Shown piece after piece: positions 1 to 8,238 of a stretch of 64,000 bases of DNA. The DNA is taken from the NCBI RefSeq assembly GCF_018327685.1, contig NZ_BNEL01000001.1, forward strand, positions 868,001 through 932,000, given 5' to 3'. Under the pieces are notes generated by a model. That model was not told where the DNA came from and did not search any database. It saw only the letters and a program-made list of their open reading frames with translations. Position 1 is the first letter of the stretch; every line of letters starts with the position of its first letter. The translations under genes and the position numbers were made by a program. The DNA comes from Streptomyces sp. TS71-3 (GTDB taxonomy: Bacteria > Actinomycetota > Actinomycetes > Streptomycetales > Streptomycetaceae).

Positions 1-42
1 ATCCTGCGCGCGGCGGTGAGCCGCAGGGCGCGGGTGCGCTGA
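1..42 (+). CDS. C-terminal tail of a gene cut by the window start
   Basis: An open frame runs from base 1 to a TGA at 40-42 and encodes 13 basic residues ending in Arg. With only 13 codons nothing can be said about function. It is reported because GC-rich third positions and a following intergenic repeat make a real 3' end plausible. It could equally be chance. Confidence 0.25.
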   Translation: MLRAAVSRRARVR

Positions 43-64
43 GGCCTGGGCGCCCCGGCGCCCG

Positions 65-98
65 GCGCGACGCGGGGAACTGCGAGCAACCCACCACC
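65..98 (+). repeat. Dispersed intergenic repeat B
   Basis: This is a degenerate copy of a repeat with core GCGCGGGGAACTGCG followed by GAGCAA or similar. Other copies lie at 47935-47973, 51604-51638 (inverted), 51741-51776 and 51836-51870 (inverted). All are in intergenic DNA. Such elements are common between Streptomyces genes; their role is unknown. Confidence 0.55.
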
Positions 99-155
99 CG
101 CTGGCGGTCCGGCTGCGACAGAACCAGCCCCCCTCGGGACGGTGGCGACCTGACG

Positions 156-191
156 TCCCCCACTGCCTGAAGGGCGTGGGAGGTGCCCCCA
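156..191 (+). repeat. Hairpin-forming repeat A (solo copy)
   Basis: A 36-bp segment beginning TCCCCCACTGCCT and ending GGAGGTGCCCCCA. It is nearly identical to one arm of the MITE-like element at 975-1234 and to a copy inside the L,D-transpeptidase gene at 48967-49003. The G-run and C-run ends pair to form a stem. Confidence 0.6.
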
Positions 192-274
192 GTCGTGGCT
201 GATCGCGCCCACGCGGCGGAGCCGCACATCGATACAGCCCCGCGCCCCTGAGGTGGGCCGGGGCCGAGCCCCGA

Positions 275-961
275 TCAGGGCGCGGGCGGCTTCGGGGCGC
301 GCGGAGGGGGCGGCGGCACGCGCGGGCGCTCCATCCTGGACCAGCCCTCCGGGGTCACCCGGTAGTGGTCCCCGTCGTCGGCGTCCATCCGCGAGTGGCC
401 GTGCACGTGCAGGTAGTCCAGCTCCAGGCGGTAGGTGAAGCCGCCCATCATGCCGACCACCGGGAAGCGGATCTCCACGGCCGGCCCCTCCGTCAGCGGG
501 GCCAGCGGCGGCAGCAGGTGCTCGATCTCCTCGAAGGCGCCGCCGGTCCGCTCCCTCAGCAGCCTGTGGAAGTGGTGCTCCAGCATCTCCGCGGGCGCGG
601 GGAGCCGCCGCACCTCGACCGGTTCCAGCAGCTCCAGCAGATGCGTGCGCCCCTGCTCCCGCGCGACGTCCACGGCGCGCCGTCCGTCCCGGGCGCGCTG
701 CGTGCGCCAGGCGCCGTGCGCGATCAGCCGGGAGACGACGGCGAAGTCCGCGCCGTGCCAGGCCGCCTGGTGCAGCGGTGCGAAGCCGCTGCGGTTCCCG
801 GGCCGGGGGAGGTTCACCCAGCCCGGATGCTCCCCCAACTCCTCGAAGACACCCTCCCAGTCGGCGTCCCGGGCCCTGTCCGAGAACCGGTCCCGCCCCT
901 CCCGGTACCACGTGCCGAAGCGTTCCCGGTCCGTGAGGCCGTCCCACTCCATGCTGATCAT
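275..961 (-). CDS. Ankyrin-repeat domain protein
   Basis: A 228-aa soluble protein. Residues about 58-110 contain ankyrin-type helices (FAPLHQAAWHGAD, then SRLIAHGAW and an AVDVAREQG stretch), the usual fold for protein-protein contacts. The C-terminal half (about 120-205) is unassigned and ends in a Pro/Arg-rich tail. No catalytic motif or membrane segment is visible. An in-frame ATG three codons downstream (MEWDG) is an alternative start. The start lies 14 bp from the MITE-like element at 975, so that insertion probably replaced or altered the promoter. A SUKH gene lies nearby, so a place in a toxin/immunity neighbourhood is possible but unproven. Confidence 0.75.
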   Translation of the reverse strand: MISMEWDGLTDRERFGTWYREGRDRFSDRARDADWEGVFEELGEHPGWVNLPRPGNRSGFAPLHQAAWHGADFAVVSRLIAHGAWRTQRARDGRRAVDVAREQGRTHLLELLEPVEVRRLPAPAEMLEHHFHRLLRERTGGAFEEIEHLLPPLAPLTEGPAVEIRFPVVGMMGGFTYRLELDYLHVHGHSRMDADDGDHYRVTPEGWSRMERPRVPPPPPRAPKPPAP

Positions 962-974
962 CCGGCAACGCTAT

Positions 975-1234
975 GCCCTGTCGTCGAACTCCCGTCTGCC
1001 GCGCGACGCCATGCACTCCCCCACTGCCTGAAAGGCGTGGGAGGTGCCCCCACTCGCCGCACCGGGCGTAAGCCCACGTACATCCAGTACGAGGACTTGC
1101 ACCCGGCACTCCCCCAGCCTTCGGCCGGGGGGACCCCCAGAGCACGCACTGGGGGCACCGCCCACGCCCTTATGGCGGTGGGGGAGCCGCGCGGCCCGCC
1201 CTCCGGGCGAACGGCGGGAGTTCGACGACAGGGC
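975..1234. mobile_element. MITE-like inverted-repeat element
   Basis: Perfect 20-bp terminal inverted repeats (GCCCTGTCGTCGAACTCCCG at 975-994 and its complement at 1215-1234) enclose two oppositely oriented copies of hairpin repeat A (1017-1052 and, inverted, about 1146-1182). The element is about 260 bp, has no convincing gene, and sits just upstream of the ankyrin gene. Solo copies of the inner repeat elsewhere in the window support mobility. A target-site duplication is not obvious. Confidence 0.65.
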
Positions 1235-1620
1235 CCAGCCGACCCCGCCCGGAACCGTTCCGGCGCCGTCAGGCCGTGACGCCGGAGTACGGGCCCGGTG
1301 AGACGCCGCCCGGGGCGCGAGTACGCTGACGCCCACCATCGGGTGGGCCGACCGTGGTGGCTCCGGGGCGGACAGCCCCTGGTGAGCCGCCATGAGGCGG
1401 CTGTGACGGCCGGGTCGCGCGTACCGCAGGCGTATGCGCGGCGCGCGTGACGTTTCCGCAGGCGCATCCGCTAGTCATCGCAAGAACCGGGCGGCCGCGA
1501 CGGCGGCCGCGTGGCGCCGCCGGACCGGGCGCACGACCGGGCCCGCGGGGGGCCCGGTGCCCGGTCCGTGCGGTGGCCACGGCCACCGGCGGACACATGG
1601 GTGGGGAAGGGCGGGTCACG
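1235..1620. other. Intergenic stretch without a recognised feature
   Basis: 386 bp between the MITE-like element and the SUKH gene. Short open frames exist on both strands but none has a ribosome binding site plus protein-like composition. It presumably holds the SUKH promoter. Confidence 0.5.
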
Positions 1621-2232
1621 ATGTCCTTGGAGATGCTGGAGAGAGCGCTGCCCGCGTTAACGGAACTGATCGCACCACGGCCTGGCGTCGGGGCGCCCGG
1701 GCACGGCCTGCGCAGCCGGAGTCCGGGCACCGGCTGCGCGGTCGACTGGAAGCTGATCGCGGACGAGCTGGGCACCGAGCTGCCCGTGGACTACGTGGAA
1801 CTGGTCCGCCGCTACCAGGGACTCGTCATAGACAACCGGCTCGGCATCCGGATGCCCTGGCCCGGCTGGGAGCGCTGGTACATCGACGCGACCCGCGAGT
1901 GCCTCCAGGAACTGGAGGACTGCTGGTTGACCAGGGACTCCGGCGGGCACGTGCCCTACCCCCGGCCGCGCGGCCTGATCCCGTGGGGCGGTTCGATCGA
2001 CGGCGACACCTTCTACTGGCGCACCCATCCGGACGGGCCCGAGGCGTGGACGGTGGTGGTGTGCGGTGCCGACGACGTCTGGGTCGAGGTCGAGCGGGAC
2101 CTCACCGGCTACCTCGCGGGCCTGGTCCTCGGCGAGATCGAGCCCTGCGGCGGACTGTCGAAGGGCTTCCCCGGGGCCACCCCGTCCGTCTCCGTCGACG
2201 ACGGCTGGCGCAGGCATCTCACGGGCGGCTGA
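1621..2232 (+). CDS. SMI1/KNR4 (SUKH) family protein
   Basis: A 203-aa protein with the SUKH fold pattern. An N-terminal region near 'VDWKLIADELGTELPVDYV' is followed by an 'ELVRRYQGLVI' helix, a GLIPWGGSIDGDTFYW strand pair and a C-terminal 'VVVCGADDVWVEV' strand. SUKH proteins often act as immunity proteins of contact-dependent or polymorphic toxins, and some are simply scaffold proteins. The ATG at 1621 follows a GGGGAAGGG ribosome site about 10 nt upstream and is preferred over longer in-frame starts whose extra residues are Arg/Pro/Gly-rich. No adjacent toxin gene is visible, so this may be an orphan immunity gene. Confidence 0.75.
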   Translation: MSLEMLERALPALTELIAPRPGVGAPGHGLRSRSPGTGCAVDWKLIADELGTELPVDYVELVRRYQGLVIDNRLGIRMPWPGWERWYIDATRECLQELEDCWLTRDSGGHVPYPRPRGLIPWGGSIDGDTFYWRTHPDGPEAWTVVVCGADDVWVEVERDLTGYLAGLVLGEIEPCGGLSKGFPGATPSVSVDDGWRRHLTGG

Positions 2233-2255
2233 CCTGCCTGGCGGCGGGCCCGCAC

Positions 2256-2279
2256 GCGGGTTCGACAGTCGAAGCCCGC
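2256..2279 (+). terminator. Hairpin after the SUKH gene
   Basis: Arms GCGGGTTCGA and its complement with one bulged G enclose a CAG loop, 24 nt after the SUKH stop codon. It lacks a T-run, as is normal in Streptomyces. Confidence 0.4.
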
Positions 2280-2371
2280 TGACGTGATTCGGTGACCAAT
2301 TCCAGTACGACGGTTTCTGTCAAAGTAGACTTAGACGTACTTCGTCGCAGTCGTGTGGAGGAGGGCGAGTC

Positions 2372-3916
2372 TTGGAGAGCCTGCCGGCAAAGCCGGACGA
2401 CGTGGTCGATCGGGACCGGGAGTGGGATCTGCTCGCGGAGTTCCTCACCGATCCGGATCCGGCCATGCGGCTGGGCATCGTGTCGGGGCGGCGGCGCCAT
2501 GGGAAGTCGTACCTTCTGCAGGCTCTGTCCGAGCAGGTCGGGGGCCTGTACGTCACAGCGGTACGGGAGGAGGGGCGGCTGCCCGCGATCCAGCGGTTCA
2601 GCGACGCGGTCGCCGCCCATGCCGGCCTGCGGCCGGGGAACCTGCGCCTGGCCGACTGGCGTGACGTCCTGTCCAACGCCCTGGAGGTGACCGCCCGTTC
2701 GCCGCACCCGCTGCTGGTGATCGACGAGTTGCCGTACCTGCTCCAGCACTCGCCTGAGATCCCGGGGCTGCTGCAACAGCTCTACGACGAACGCCAGCGG
2801 GGTGCCCGGCCCGATGCGAGGCCGGGCCCGCGGCTGATCCTGTGCGGCTCCGCGATGAGCGTCATGCACGAACTGCTCTCGGGAACCAAGCCGCTGCGCG
2901 GACGTGCCGTGGTCGATCTCCGGCTGGGTCCCTTCGACTACCGCGACAGCCGGGCCTTCTGGGGAATCGACGACCTGCCGACCGCGCTGAAGGTGCACGC
3001 GGTCCTGGGCGGAGCCCCCGGCTACCGGTCGGTGGCCGCCCGGCCACATCCGGACGACGGCTTCGACACCTGGCTCACCCGGACGCTCCTGGACCCGGGG
3101 CGGGCGGTGTACTCGCGTACCGAGACGGAGTACCTGCTGCGCGAGGAGCCGAGGATCACCCAGCACACGCTGTACTACGACATCCTCACCGCGATCGCGC
3201 AGGGCGCCACCACGCCCAGCAAGATCGGTGCCGCCCTGGAGCGCCCGCGCAACGCCGTCGCTCACCCGCTCGGAGTGCTGGAATCCACCGGCTACATCCG
3301 GCGAGAGCAGGACATCCTTCGCTCCAGGCATCCCGTCATCACGCTCGCTGACCCCGTTATCCGCTTCAACCAGCTCATCACTCTCCCGCAGGCTGCCGCA
3401 GTGGAGCAGGGTTTCGCCGAGCAGGTGTGGCAGCAGGCAGCTCCGACCTTCAACTCCAAGATCCTCGGGCCGCATTTCGAGGACCTGGCCCGCGACTTCA
3501 CACGCCGTTACGCCCACACCCTGTTGCCCGGTGGGCTGCCCGGCCCGGTCGGTACCACCGAGGTCGCCGACCAGGCCGCCCGGACGAAGCACGAGGTCGA
3601 TGTCATCGCCCTGGCCGCAGGCGAGCGCCCGCAGGCCCCCCGTGCGCGGATCGCGCTGCTGGGCGAGGCCAAGGCGACCGCCGCCCGCCGCGGGACCGGT
3701 GACCTGGAGCGTCTGGAACGTATCCGTGGCCTGCTCGCGGATCAGGGGTACGACACCGCTGCCACCACTCTGGCCCTGTACTCACTGCACGGCTTCTACC
3801 CCGGCCTCGTCGAGCTGGCCAACCGCCGTGACGATCTCCTCTTGGTCGATCTGCCCACCCTCTACGGCAGCTCTGGCGGAATCCCCGCAGGTCACGCCGC
3901 AGCCCCAACAGGGTGA
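2372..3916 (+). CDS. Archaeal-type AAA ATPase with DUF234-like C-terminus
   Basis: A 514-aa cytoplasmic ATPase. A Walker A-like loop GRRRHGKSYLL lies at about residues 39-50, Walker B-like 'LLVIDELPYLL' near 113, and a sensor-like 'LILCGSAMSVM' near 155. A winged-helix region (about 270-315, with 'TPSKIGAALERPRNAV') precedes a nuclease-like C-terminus with 'KHEVDVIALA' and 'IALLGEAKAT', the D...E-x-K spacing seen in the DUF234 endonuclease-like fold. These proteins are associated with mobile DNA or defence, and their substrates are mostly unknown. The TTG start is chosen because GGAGGAGGG lies 7 nt upstream. The 120-bp upstream region is AT-richer than its surroundings, suggesting acquisition by transfer. 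Confidence 0.8.
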   Translation: MESLPAKPDDVVDRDREWDLLAEFLTDPDPAMRLGIVSGRRRHGKSYLLQALSEQVGGLYVTAVREEGRLPAIQRFSDAVAAHAGLRPGNLRLADWRDVLSNALEVTARSPHPLLVIDELPYLLQHSPEIPGLLQQLYDERQRGARPDARPGPRLILCGSAMSVMHELLSGTKPLRGRAVVDLRLGPFDYRDSRAFWGIDDLPTALKVHAVLGGAPGYRSVAARPHPDDGFDTWLTRTLLDPGRAVYSRTETEYLLREEPRITQHTLYYDILTAIAQGATTPSKIGAALERPRNAVAHPLGVLESTGYIRREQDILRSRHPVITLADPVIRFNQLITLPQAAAVEQGFAEQVWQQAAPTFNSKILGPHFEDLARDFTRRYAHTLLPGGLPGPVGTTEVADQAARTKHEVDVIALAAGERPQAPRARIALLGEAKATAARRGTGDLERLERIRGLLADQGYDTAATTLALYSLHGFYPGLVELANRRDDLLLVDLPTLYGSSGGIPAGHAAAPTG

Positions 3917-3924
3917 CGTCAATC

Positions 3925-4140
3925 GACCCCGTGCCGTGAGCGCGTCGTATCTCCTCCGCGGCGCCTTCGACGGGCACGAGGCGCACGCCGGGTGGGACGG
4001 CGGGCAGCAGGGTCGGTGTGGCCGTGGTGATGCCGGCGCCGGCCGCGACCAGGTGGAGCTTGGTCAGCCAGTCGTGCTTCCAGCAGCGGCTCGACGCTCA
4101 GGGGCGGGTCGTCCGGACGACCCCCCTCGCCGACGCCGAG
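3925..4140 (-). pseudogene. Remnant of a LysR-family regulator (C-terminal part)
   Basis: On the minus strand, 4082 to about 3930 encodes a stretch containing WLTKLHLVAAGAGITT followed by LLPAVPPGVRLVPV, typical of the C-terminal half of a LysR substrate-binding domain. Just upstream the match continues in another frame ('DDPPLSVEPLLEA'), so there is a frameshift. No DNA-binding domain remains and the frame runs into antisense of the ATPase gene. This is a decayed fragment. Confidence 0.5.
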
Positions 4141-4145
4141 GCCAC

Positions 4146-4229
4146 GAGCCGAACGGAACGAGCCGAACGGAACGAGCCGAACGGAACGAGCCGAACGGAG
4201 CGAGCCAAACGGAGCGAGCTGCACGGAAC
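4146..4229 (+). repeat. 14-bp tandem repeat, six units
   Basis: Unit GAGCCGAACGGAAC is repeated in four near-perfect and two diverged copies (4146, 4160, 4174, 4188, 4202, 4216). Fourteen is not a multiple of three, so it is unlikely to be coding. It lies between the LysR remnant and the type III PKS gene. Confidence 0.85.
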
Positions 4230-4453
4230 TCACGTGATCTCGCACGGATGCGATGTGCCTCGTCTCACACGCATCGGAACCCACTTGAGTTGCATGGGTC
4301 ACATAAGAATTGTCCGTTTAGGGGGCATTCTCGAAGCGGATGGTGACGCCCTCAGGGGGTTGGCGAAGGCGCCGATCCGAGGGCGAACCGTCGAGGTGAC
4401 CCGTGCCCTGGCGCTGATGGCGTTCCGTAGCTCTGTGTAGAGAGGTGTGAGTC

Positions 4454-5638
4454 TTGACCGCTTACCTGTGCCCTCCCGCGGTGATACACGGCGAGCACGC
4501 CGTCGAGACCGGCCAGATCCTGGCGGAGGTGCGTGACCGGCACCCCGATGTGCCGTGGCTGCCGCGGATCGACGGTATCGCCGCGGGCACGGGCATCGCC
4601 TCCCGCAGGTGGATGCTGCCGCTGGAGGCCGCCGTCGCGCCCGCGGGCGGAAGCGGCCTGCGCACCCCCGGCCCCGTACAGGCCCGACAGGCCCTGGCCC
4701 GCGACGGGTTCGCCGAGCAGGACGTGGACCGCGCGATCGCCGCCCTGGAAGCGATACCCGCACCTCAGACCGTCGAAGAGCGCACCGCGCCCGCCTGGGC
4801 GGCCGTGCAGGCGTACGGCGAGCGAGCCGCACGCGGAGCCCTGCAGATCGCCGGACTGGACCCCGCCGACGTCGACTGCCTGATCACCAGCAACTCCACC
4901 ACCCCGGCACTGCCGGGCCTGGACGTGGCACTGGCCAACCGGCTCCCGCTGCACGGTGACACGCTGCTCCTCCCGGCCACGCAGTGGGCCTGCATCGCCG
5001 GGACGCGGAGCCTGGCGCTGGCGGCCGATCTGGTGGCCGCCGATCCGGACCGGGTGGTCCTGGTCGTCATATCCGAGGCGCTGAGCACCACCTACCAGCC
5101 TGCGGACGACAGCCTGGAGTCCCTGATCGTCCGCCTGCTGTTCGCCGACACCGCCGTCGCGGCCGTGGTCACCGGCCGCCCCCGCCCGGAGTCCGTGCTG
5201 CGACTGGACGCGGCCTGGCACCACACCCTGCCCGGCACCCGGGACCTGCACCGGCTGGAGACGCGCGCCGACGGCACGCACTTCGTGATGGACCGGCGCG
5301 GGCCGCGCGCCGTGCAGGACACGGTCACCGCGATGTGGGAGTGGCTGCGCCTGCGCCACCAGGACGACGACCGCCCCTGGCACCCCGATCTGCTGCTCGC
5401 GCACCCCGGCGGGACCCGGGTGCTGGAGTACATGGAGCAGACCATGCCCGACACCTGGCCGCCCGGGCTCCTCGCTCACAGCCGGGACAGCTACACCAGC
5501 GGAAACCGCGGCGGTGCCGCCGTCTTCGACATCCTGCGGCGCGCGCACGACGCCGGCCAGAAGGCCGGGAGCCGCACGGTGCTGTACGCGGCGGCGCCGG
5601 GGCTCACGGCCACGGCCGTGGAGGGGGAGTGGCTGTAG
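4454..5638 (+). CDS. Type III polyketide synthase (chalcone-synthase family)
   Basis: A 394-aa ketosynthase that would condense malonyl-type extender units onto an acyl-CoA starter in the cytoplasm. The catalytic triad is visible: Cys180 in ATQWACIAGT, His317 in LLAHPGGTRVLE and Asn351 in TSGNRGGAAVF. These spacings and motifs fit bacterial type III PKSs rather than FabH. The start is TTG at 4454 with AGAGG about 9 nt upstream. The C-terminus is normal, so the gene looks intact. No tailoring gene is adjacent (the next gene is a convergent phosphatase), so it is an orphan and its product (alkylresorcinol, pyrone, naphthalene or other) cannot be predicted. The upstream 220 bp after the tandem repeat should contain its promoter. 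Confidence 0.85.
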   Translation: MTAYLCPPAVIHGEHAVETGQILAEVRDRHPDVPWLPRIDGIAAGTGIASRRWMLPLEAAVAPAGGSGLRTPGPVQARQALARDGFAEQDVDRAIAALEAIPAPQTVEERTAPAWAAVQAYGERAARGALQIAGLDPADVDCLITSNSTTPALPGLDVALANRLPLHGDTLLLPATQWACIAGTRSLALAADLVAADPDRVVLVVISEALSTTYQPADDSLESLIVRLLFADTAVAAVVTGRPRPESVLRLDAAWHHTLPGTRDLHRLETRADGTHFVMDRRGPRAVQDTVTAMWEWLRLRHQDDDRPWHPDLLLAHPGGTRVLEYMEQTMPDTWPPGLLAHSRDSYTSGNRGGAAVFDILRRAHDAGQKAGSRTVLYAAAPGLTATAVEGEWL

Positions 5639-5773
5639 CGCGCGGGAAGCCGCTGCCGGGTCACGCAACGCCACGGCGCGCACACGGGGGGCTCGTGCCT
5701 CGGCCGGGCGCGCCGGTCACCGCGCCGGGCCGGCCGACACGGCAACGCCCGTCCCGCTGGCAGGCCGGCTCCG

Positions 5774-7948
5774 CTAGCAGGCCAGCTCCGCCCAGACGAC
5801 CTTGCCGGTGTCGGTCCACCGCACCCCCCAGCGCCTGGTGAGCTTGTGGACGACGCGCAGGCCGCGCCCCCTGTCGTCGAACGGCCCACCGCGCCGCATG
5901 CGCGGCCGGCCGTTGCCGGTGTCGCCCACTTCGCACAGCAGGCCGTGCCCGGTCCTGATCAGCCGCACGCTGACGGGCCCGGTGGCGAACCGCACGGCAT
6001 TGGTGACCAGCTCGCTGATCAGCAGCAGGGCGCTGTCACGGGTGTCCTCCCGGACGCTCCACCTCCGCAGGAGCGCCGAGGCCAGCGAGCGGGCACGGGC
6101 GGGCGCGTCGTCGCGGGCGGGCAGGCGCCAGGCCGCGGTGTCCCGCTCGTGGCGGCCCGCCATACGGGCGAGCAGCAGCGTCACGTCGTCGCGCTGCCGG
6201 CCCTGCGGAGCCAGCTCGGCGACCACCCGCCGCGCGGCCCCTTGCAGATCGTCCCACGGATGCACCCGGCTCACGGCCTGCCGCAGCATGCCGACGCCCT
6301 CGTCGATGGCGACCGCGGGATCCTCCACCAGGCCGTCGGTGTAGAGCGCGAGCAGCGAGCCCCGGGGCGCGTCGAAGGTGTGCACGTCGAACGGTTCCCG
6401 TAGGGCGAATTCGGCACCCAGACCTGGGTGGGGGCGCACCGTCAGCGTCTCGGCGGTCGCGTCGGGCAGGACGAGGACCGGCGGGAGGTGGCCCGCGCTG
6501 GACACCACCACCTGGCGGCTGACCGGGTCGTACACCGCGATGCAGCACGTCGAGCCGAGCGCGCTGTACCCGCTCGCCAGGCCGGCGTCCGCGTCGTCCA
6601 GCATCGTGACGGTCTCGTCCAGATGCCCCAGCACCTCGTCGGGCGCCAACCCCGCCGAGAGCAGTGCGCGCGCCTCCATGCTGACCTGGCCCATCGCCGC
6701 TGCCGCGCCCAGGCCGTGCCCGACGACGTCGCCGACCACGAGTGCGGTGCGCCCGCCGGGCAGCGGAAAGCTGTTCACCCAGTCCCCGCCGACACCCGCG
6801 CTGTCGGGCGTGGTGGGCTGGTAGACGGTGGCGACCTCGATGGTGTCGTCCCGGCCCCGCGGCAGCAGCCGGCGCTGCAGGGCCAGCACCTGGGCGTGCT
6901 CGCGATGGTGCTGGCGGGCCAGATCGACGTGGTGGGCCGTCCTGGCCACCAGTTCCTGCAGGTCGAGCAGCTCGCTGTCGTGGAAGGGGCGGTCCGGCCG
7001 CCGCCACACCTCCGCCACGCCCAGCACGACGGGCGGCCCCCCTCCGGAGCCGTCCAGGACCAGCGGCAGGCACGCCAAGCTCACCGGCCGGTCGGTGGGG
7101 ACCAGGGCGCTCACCAGCCGTCGACTGCCGAGCGCGCGCTCGATCGTCTCGCGGTCCGGAATGACGACGGCCTGCGCGACGTCGTCGCGCCTGACCGCGA
7201 GGGACAGCAGGCGGACGGCCTCGCGGGGAAGGTCGTCGCCCGGTATCCGGTAGCCCGCGGGCCACACCCGGTCAGGTACCAGGGCGGCGCGCCTGAGCCG
7301 GATGCGCTCCCGGGCCTGCTCGATGACGGCCTCGCCGGACCACACCGCGTAGTCGAGGTCGACGGCGACCACGTCCCCCCAGGCCAGCAGGGACTGCGCG
7401 AGGGACTGGGCGGTCTCGCCGATGTCCAGCGACGTCCCGATCGCGGTCTCGGACGCGTACAGGTGCAGCCTCTTGGCCATCGCGATCAGGGAGACGGTGA
7501 GGCCCTCCTGCGGCGTCGCGGCCGGCAGGATGCTCAAGGAGACGACGAACTCCGAGCCGTCGTCGCGGCGCAGGCGCTGGACGCGGGCGACGTGCGCCTC
7601 CCCCGTCTCGATGACCTGCCGCAGCCGGCGCGTCACCGTGGGCACGTCCCCGGGAGGCAACAGGTCGACGAAGTCGTTCCCGGGCTCCACGGTCAGCCCC
7701 TCGAAGGCCGGAGCGTCCAGGTTGCAGCGGGTGATGCGCAGATCCCGGTCCAGATTGACCGCGCCGAGGATCTGCTCCTCGGCGTCACCGGTGCGTTCGG
7801 GGCGGGGGATCGTGATCTCGCTCCGGTCGCTTTCGGACCCGGCGGACCCCTCGGCAGCGTCCGGTCCGTGCTGCCGTATGTAGTCCCGCAAGGCGCGACC
7901 GACCAGGCCGAACGACGCCGAGGACGAGGGGAACGACGGTGTGTCCAT
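5774..7948 (-). CDS. PAS/GAF-SpoIIE phosphatase with C-terminal ATPase (anti-sigma-type) domain
   Basis: A 724-aa cytoplasmic regulatory protein. A PAS-like region (about 55-150) is followed by a GAF-like sensor region (about 165-350), a PP2C-type SpoIIE phosphatase domain (about 375-580) with metal-binding motifs GVGGDWVNSFPL, VGDVVGHGLGAA and LYTDGLVE, and a C-terminal HATPase_c domain (about 600-724) with 'LLISELVTNAVRFA' and 'DDRGRGLRVV' resembling RsbW-type kinases. Such fused phosphatase/kinases control anti-sigma or anti-anti-sigma partners. The ATG at 7948 has GGAAGAA 8 nt upstream in the mRNA and is preferred to the GTG 33 bp further out. No partner gene is adjacent. Confidence 0.85.
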   Translation of the reverse strand: MDTPSFPSSSASFGLVGRALRDYIRQHGPDAAEGSAGSESDRSEITIPRPERTGDAEEQILGAVNLDRDLRITRCNLDAPAFEGLTVEPGNDFVDLLPPGDVPTVTRRLRQVIETGEAHVARVQRLRRDDGSEFVVSLSILPAATPQEGLTVSLIAMAKRLHLYASETAIGTSLDIGETAQSLAQSLLAWGDVVAVDLDYAVWSGEAVIEQARERIRLRRAALVPDRVWPAGYRIPGDDLPREAVRLLSLAVRRDDVAQAVVIPDRETIERALGSRRLVSALVPTDRPVSLACLPLVLDGSGGGPPVVLGVAEVWRRPDRPFHDSELLDLQELVARTAHHVDLARQHHREHAQVLALQRRLLPRGRDDTIEVATVYQPTTPDSAGVGGDWVNSFPLPGGRTALVVGDVVGHGLGAAAAMGQVSMEARALLSAGLAPDEVLGHLDETVTMLDDADAGLASGYSALGSTCCIAVYDPVSRQVVVSSAGHLPPVLVLPDATAETLTVRPHPGLGAEFALREPFDVHTFDAPRGSLLALYTDGLVEDPAVAIDEGVGMLRQAVSRVHPWDDLQGAARRVVAELAPQGRQRDDVTLLLARMAGRHERDTAAWRLPARDDAPARARSLASALLRRWSVREDTRDSALLLISELVTNAVRFATGPVSVRLIRTGHGLLCEVGDTGNGRPRMRRGGPFDDRGRGLRVVHKLTRRWGVRWTDTGKVVWAELAC

Positions 7949-7980
7949 GCGGTTCTTCCAGCTCACTGGACGACCCGGCA

Positions 7981-8022
7981 CATGTCCGCGGATTCATATC
8001 CGCAGATTCATGTCCGCGGGCT
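7981..8022. repeat. Three 14-bp direct repeats in the phosphatase promoter
   Basis: Units CATGTCCGCGGATT, CATATCCGCAGATT and CATGTCCGCGGGCT are head to tail, 33 bp upstream of the phosphatase start. Direct repeats of this spacing near a promoter may be regulator binding sites. No regulator can be named. Confidence 0.45.
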
Positions 8023-8238
8023 TGCCCGAATCCGTGCGATGAAGCTCCGAGATCCGATCACGCACTTTCATTGCAACACTCGCCCGCATTCCTGCAAAGC
8101 CGACTGCACAGCGGGCGCGAGCGGTGACCGCTTGTGCCGGCGGGGCGTACCGTCCGGGTGTTTGCTGTCAAAACGTCGTAAGACCTGCCTTCATGAAGAG
8201 GAGACGAGAAACCGCACTGTCAAGGGCGGTGGTCACCC

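Noticed and set aside
365..1279. Long plus-strand open frames across the ankyrin gene and MITE-like element
   Set aside because: They are antisense to a protein with clear ankyrin pattern, have shadow composition (Arg, Gln, His-rich) and lack ribosome sites. GC-rich DNA gives long frames on both strands.
2292..2690. Small ORF before the AAA ATPase with an antitoxin-like start (MTNSSTTVSVKVDLDVLRR)
   Set aside because: After about 27 codons it runs through the ATPase gene in another frame with Arg/Ser-rich shadow sequence. A truncated antitoxin is possible, but nothing supports it beyond composition.
4142..4230. CRISPR array at the 14-bp repeats
   Set aside because: Units are contiguous, with no spacers, and no cas genes are present.
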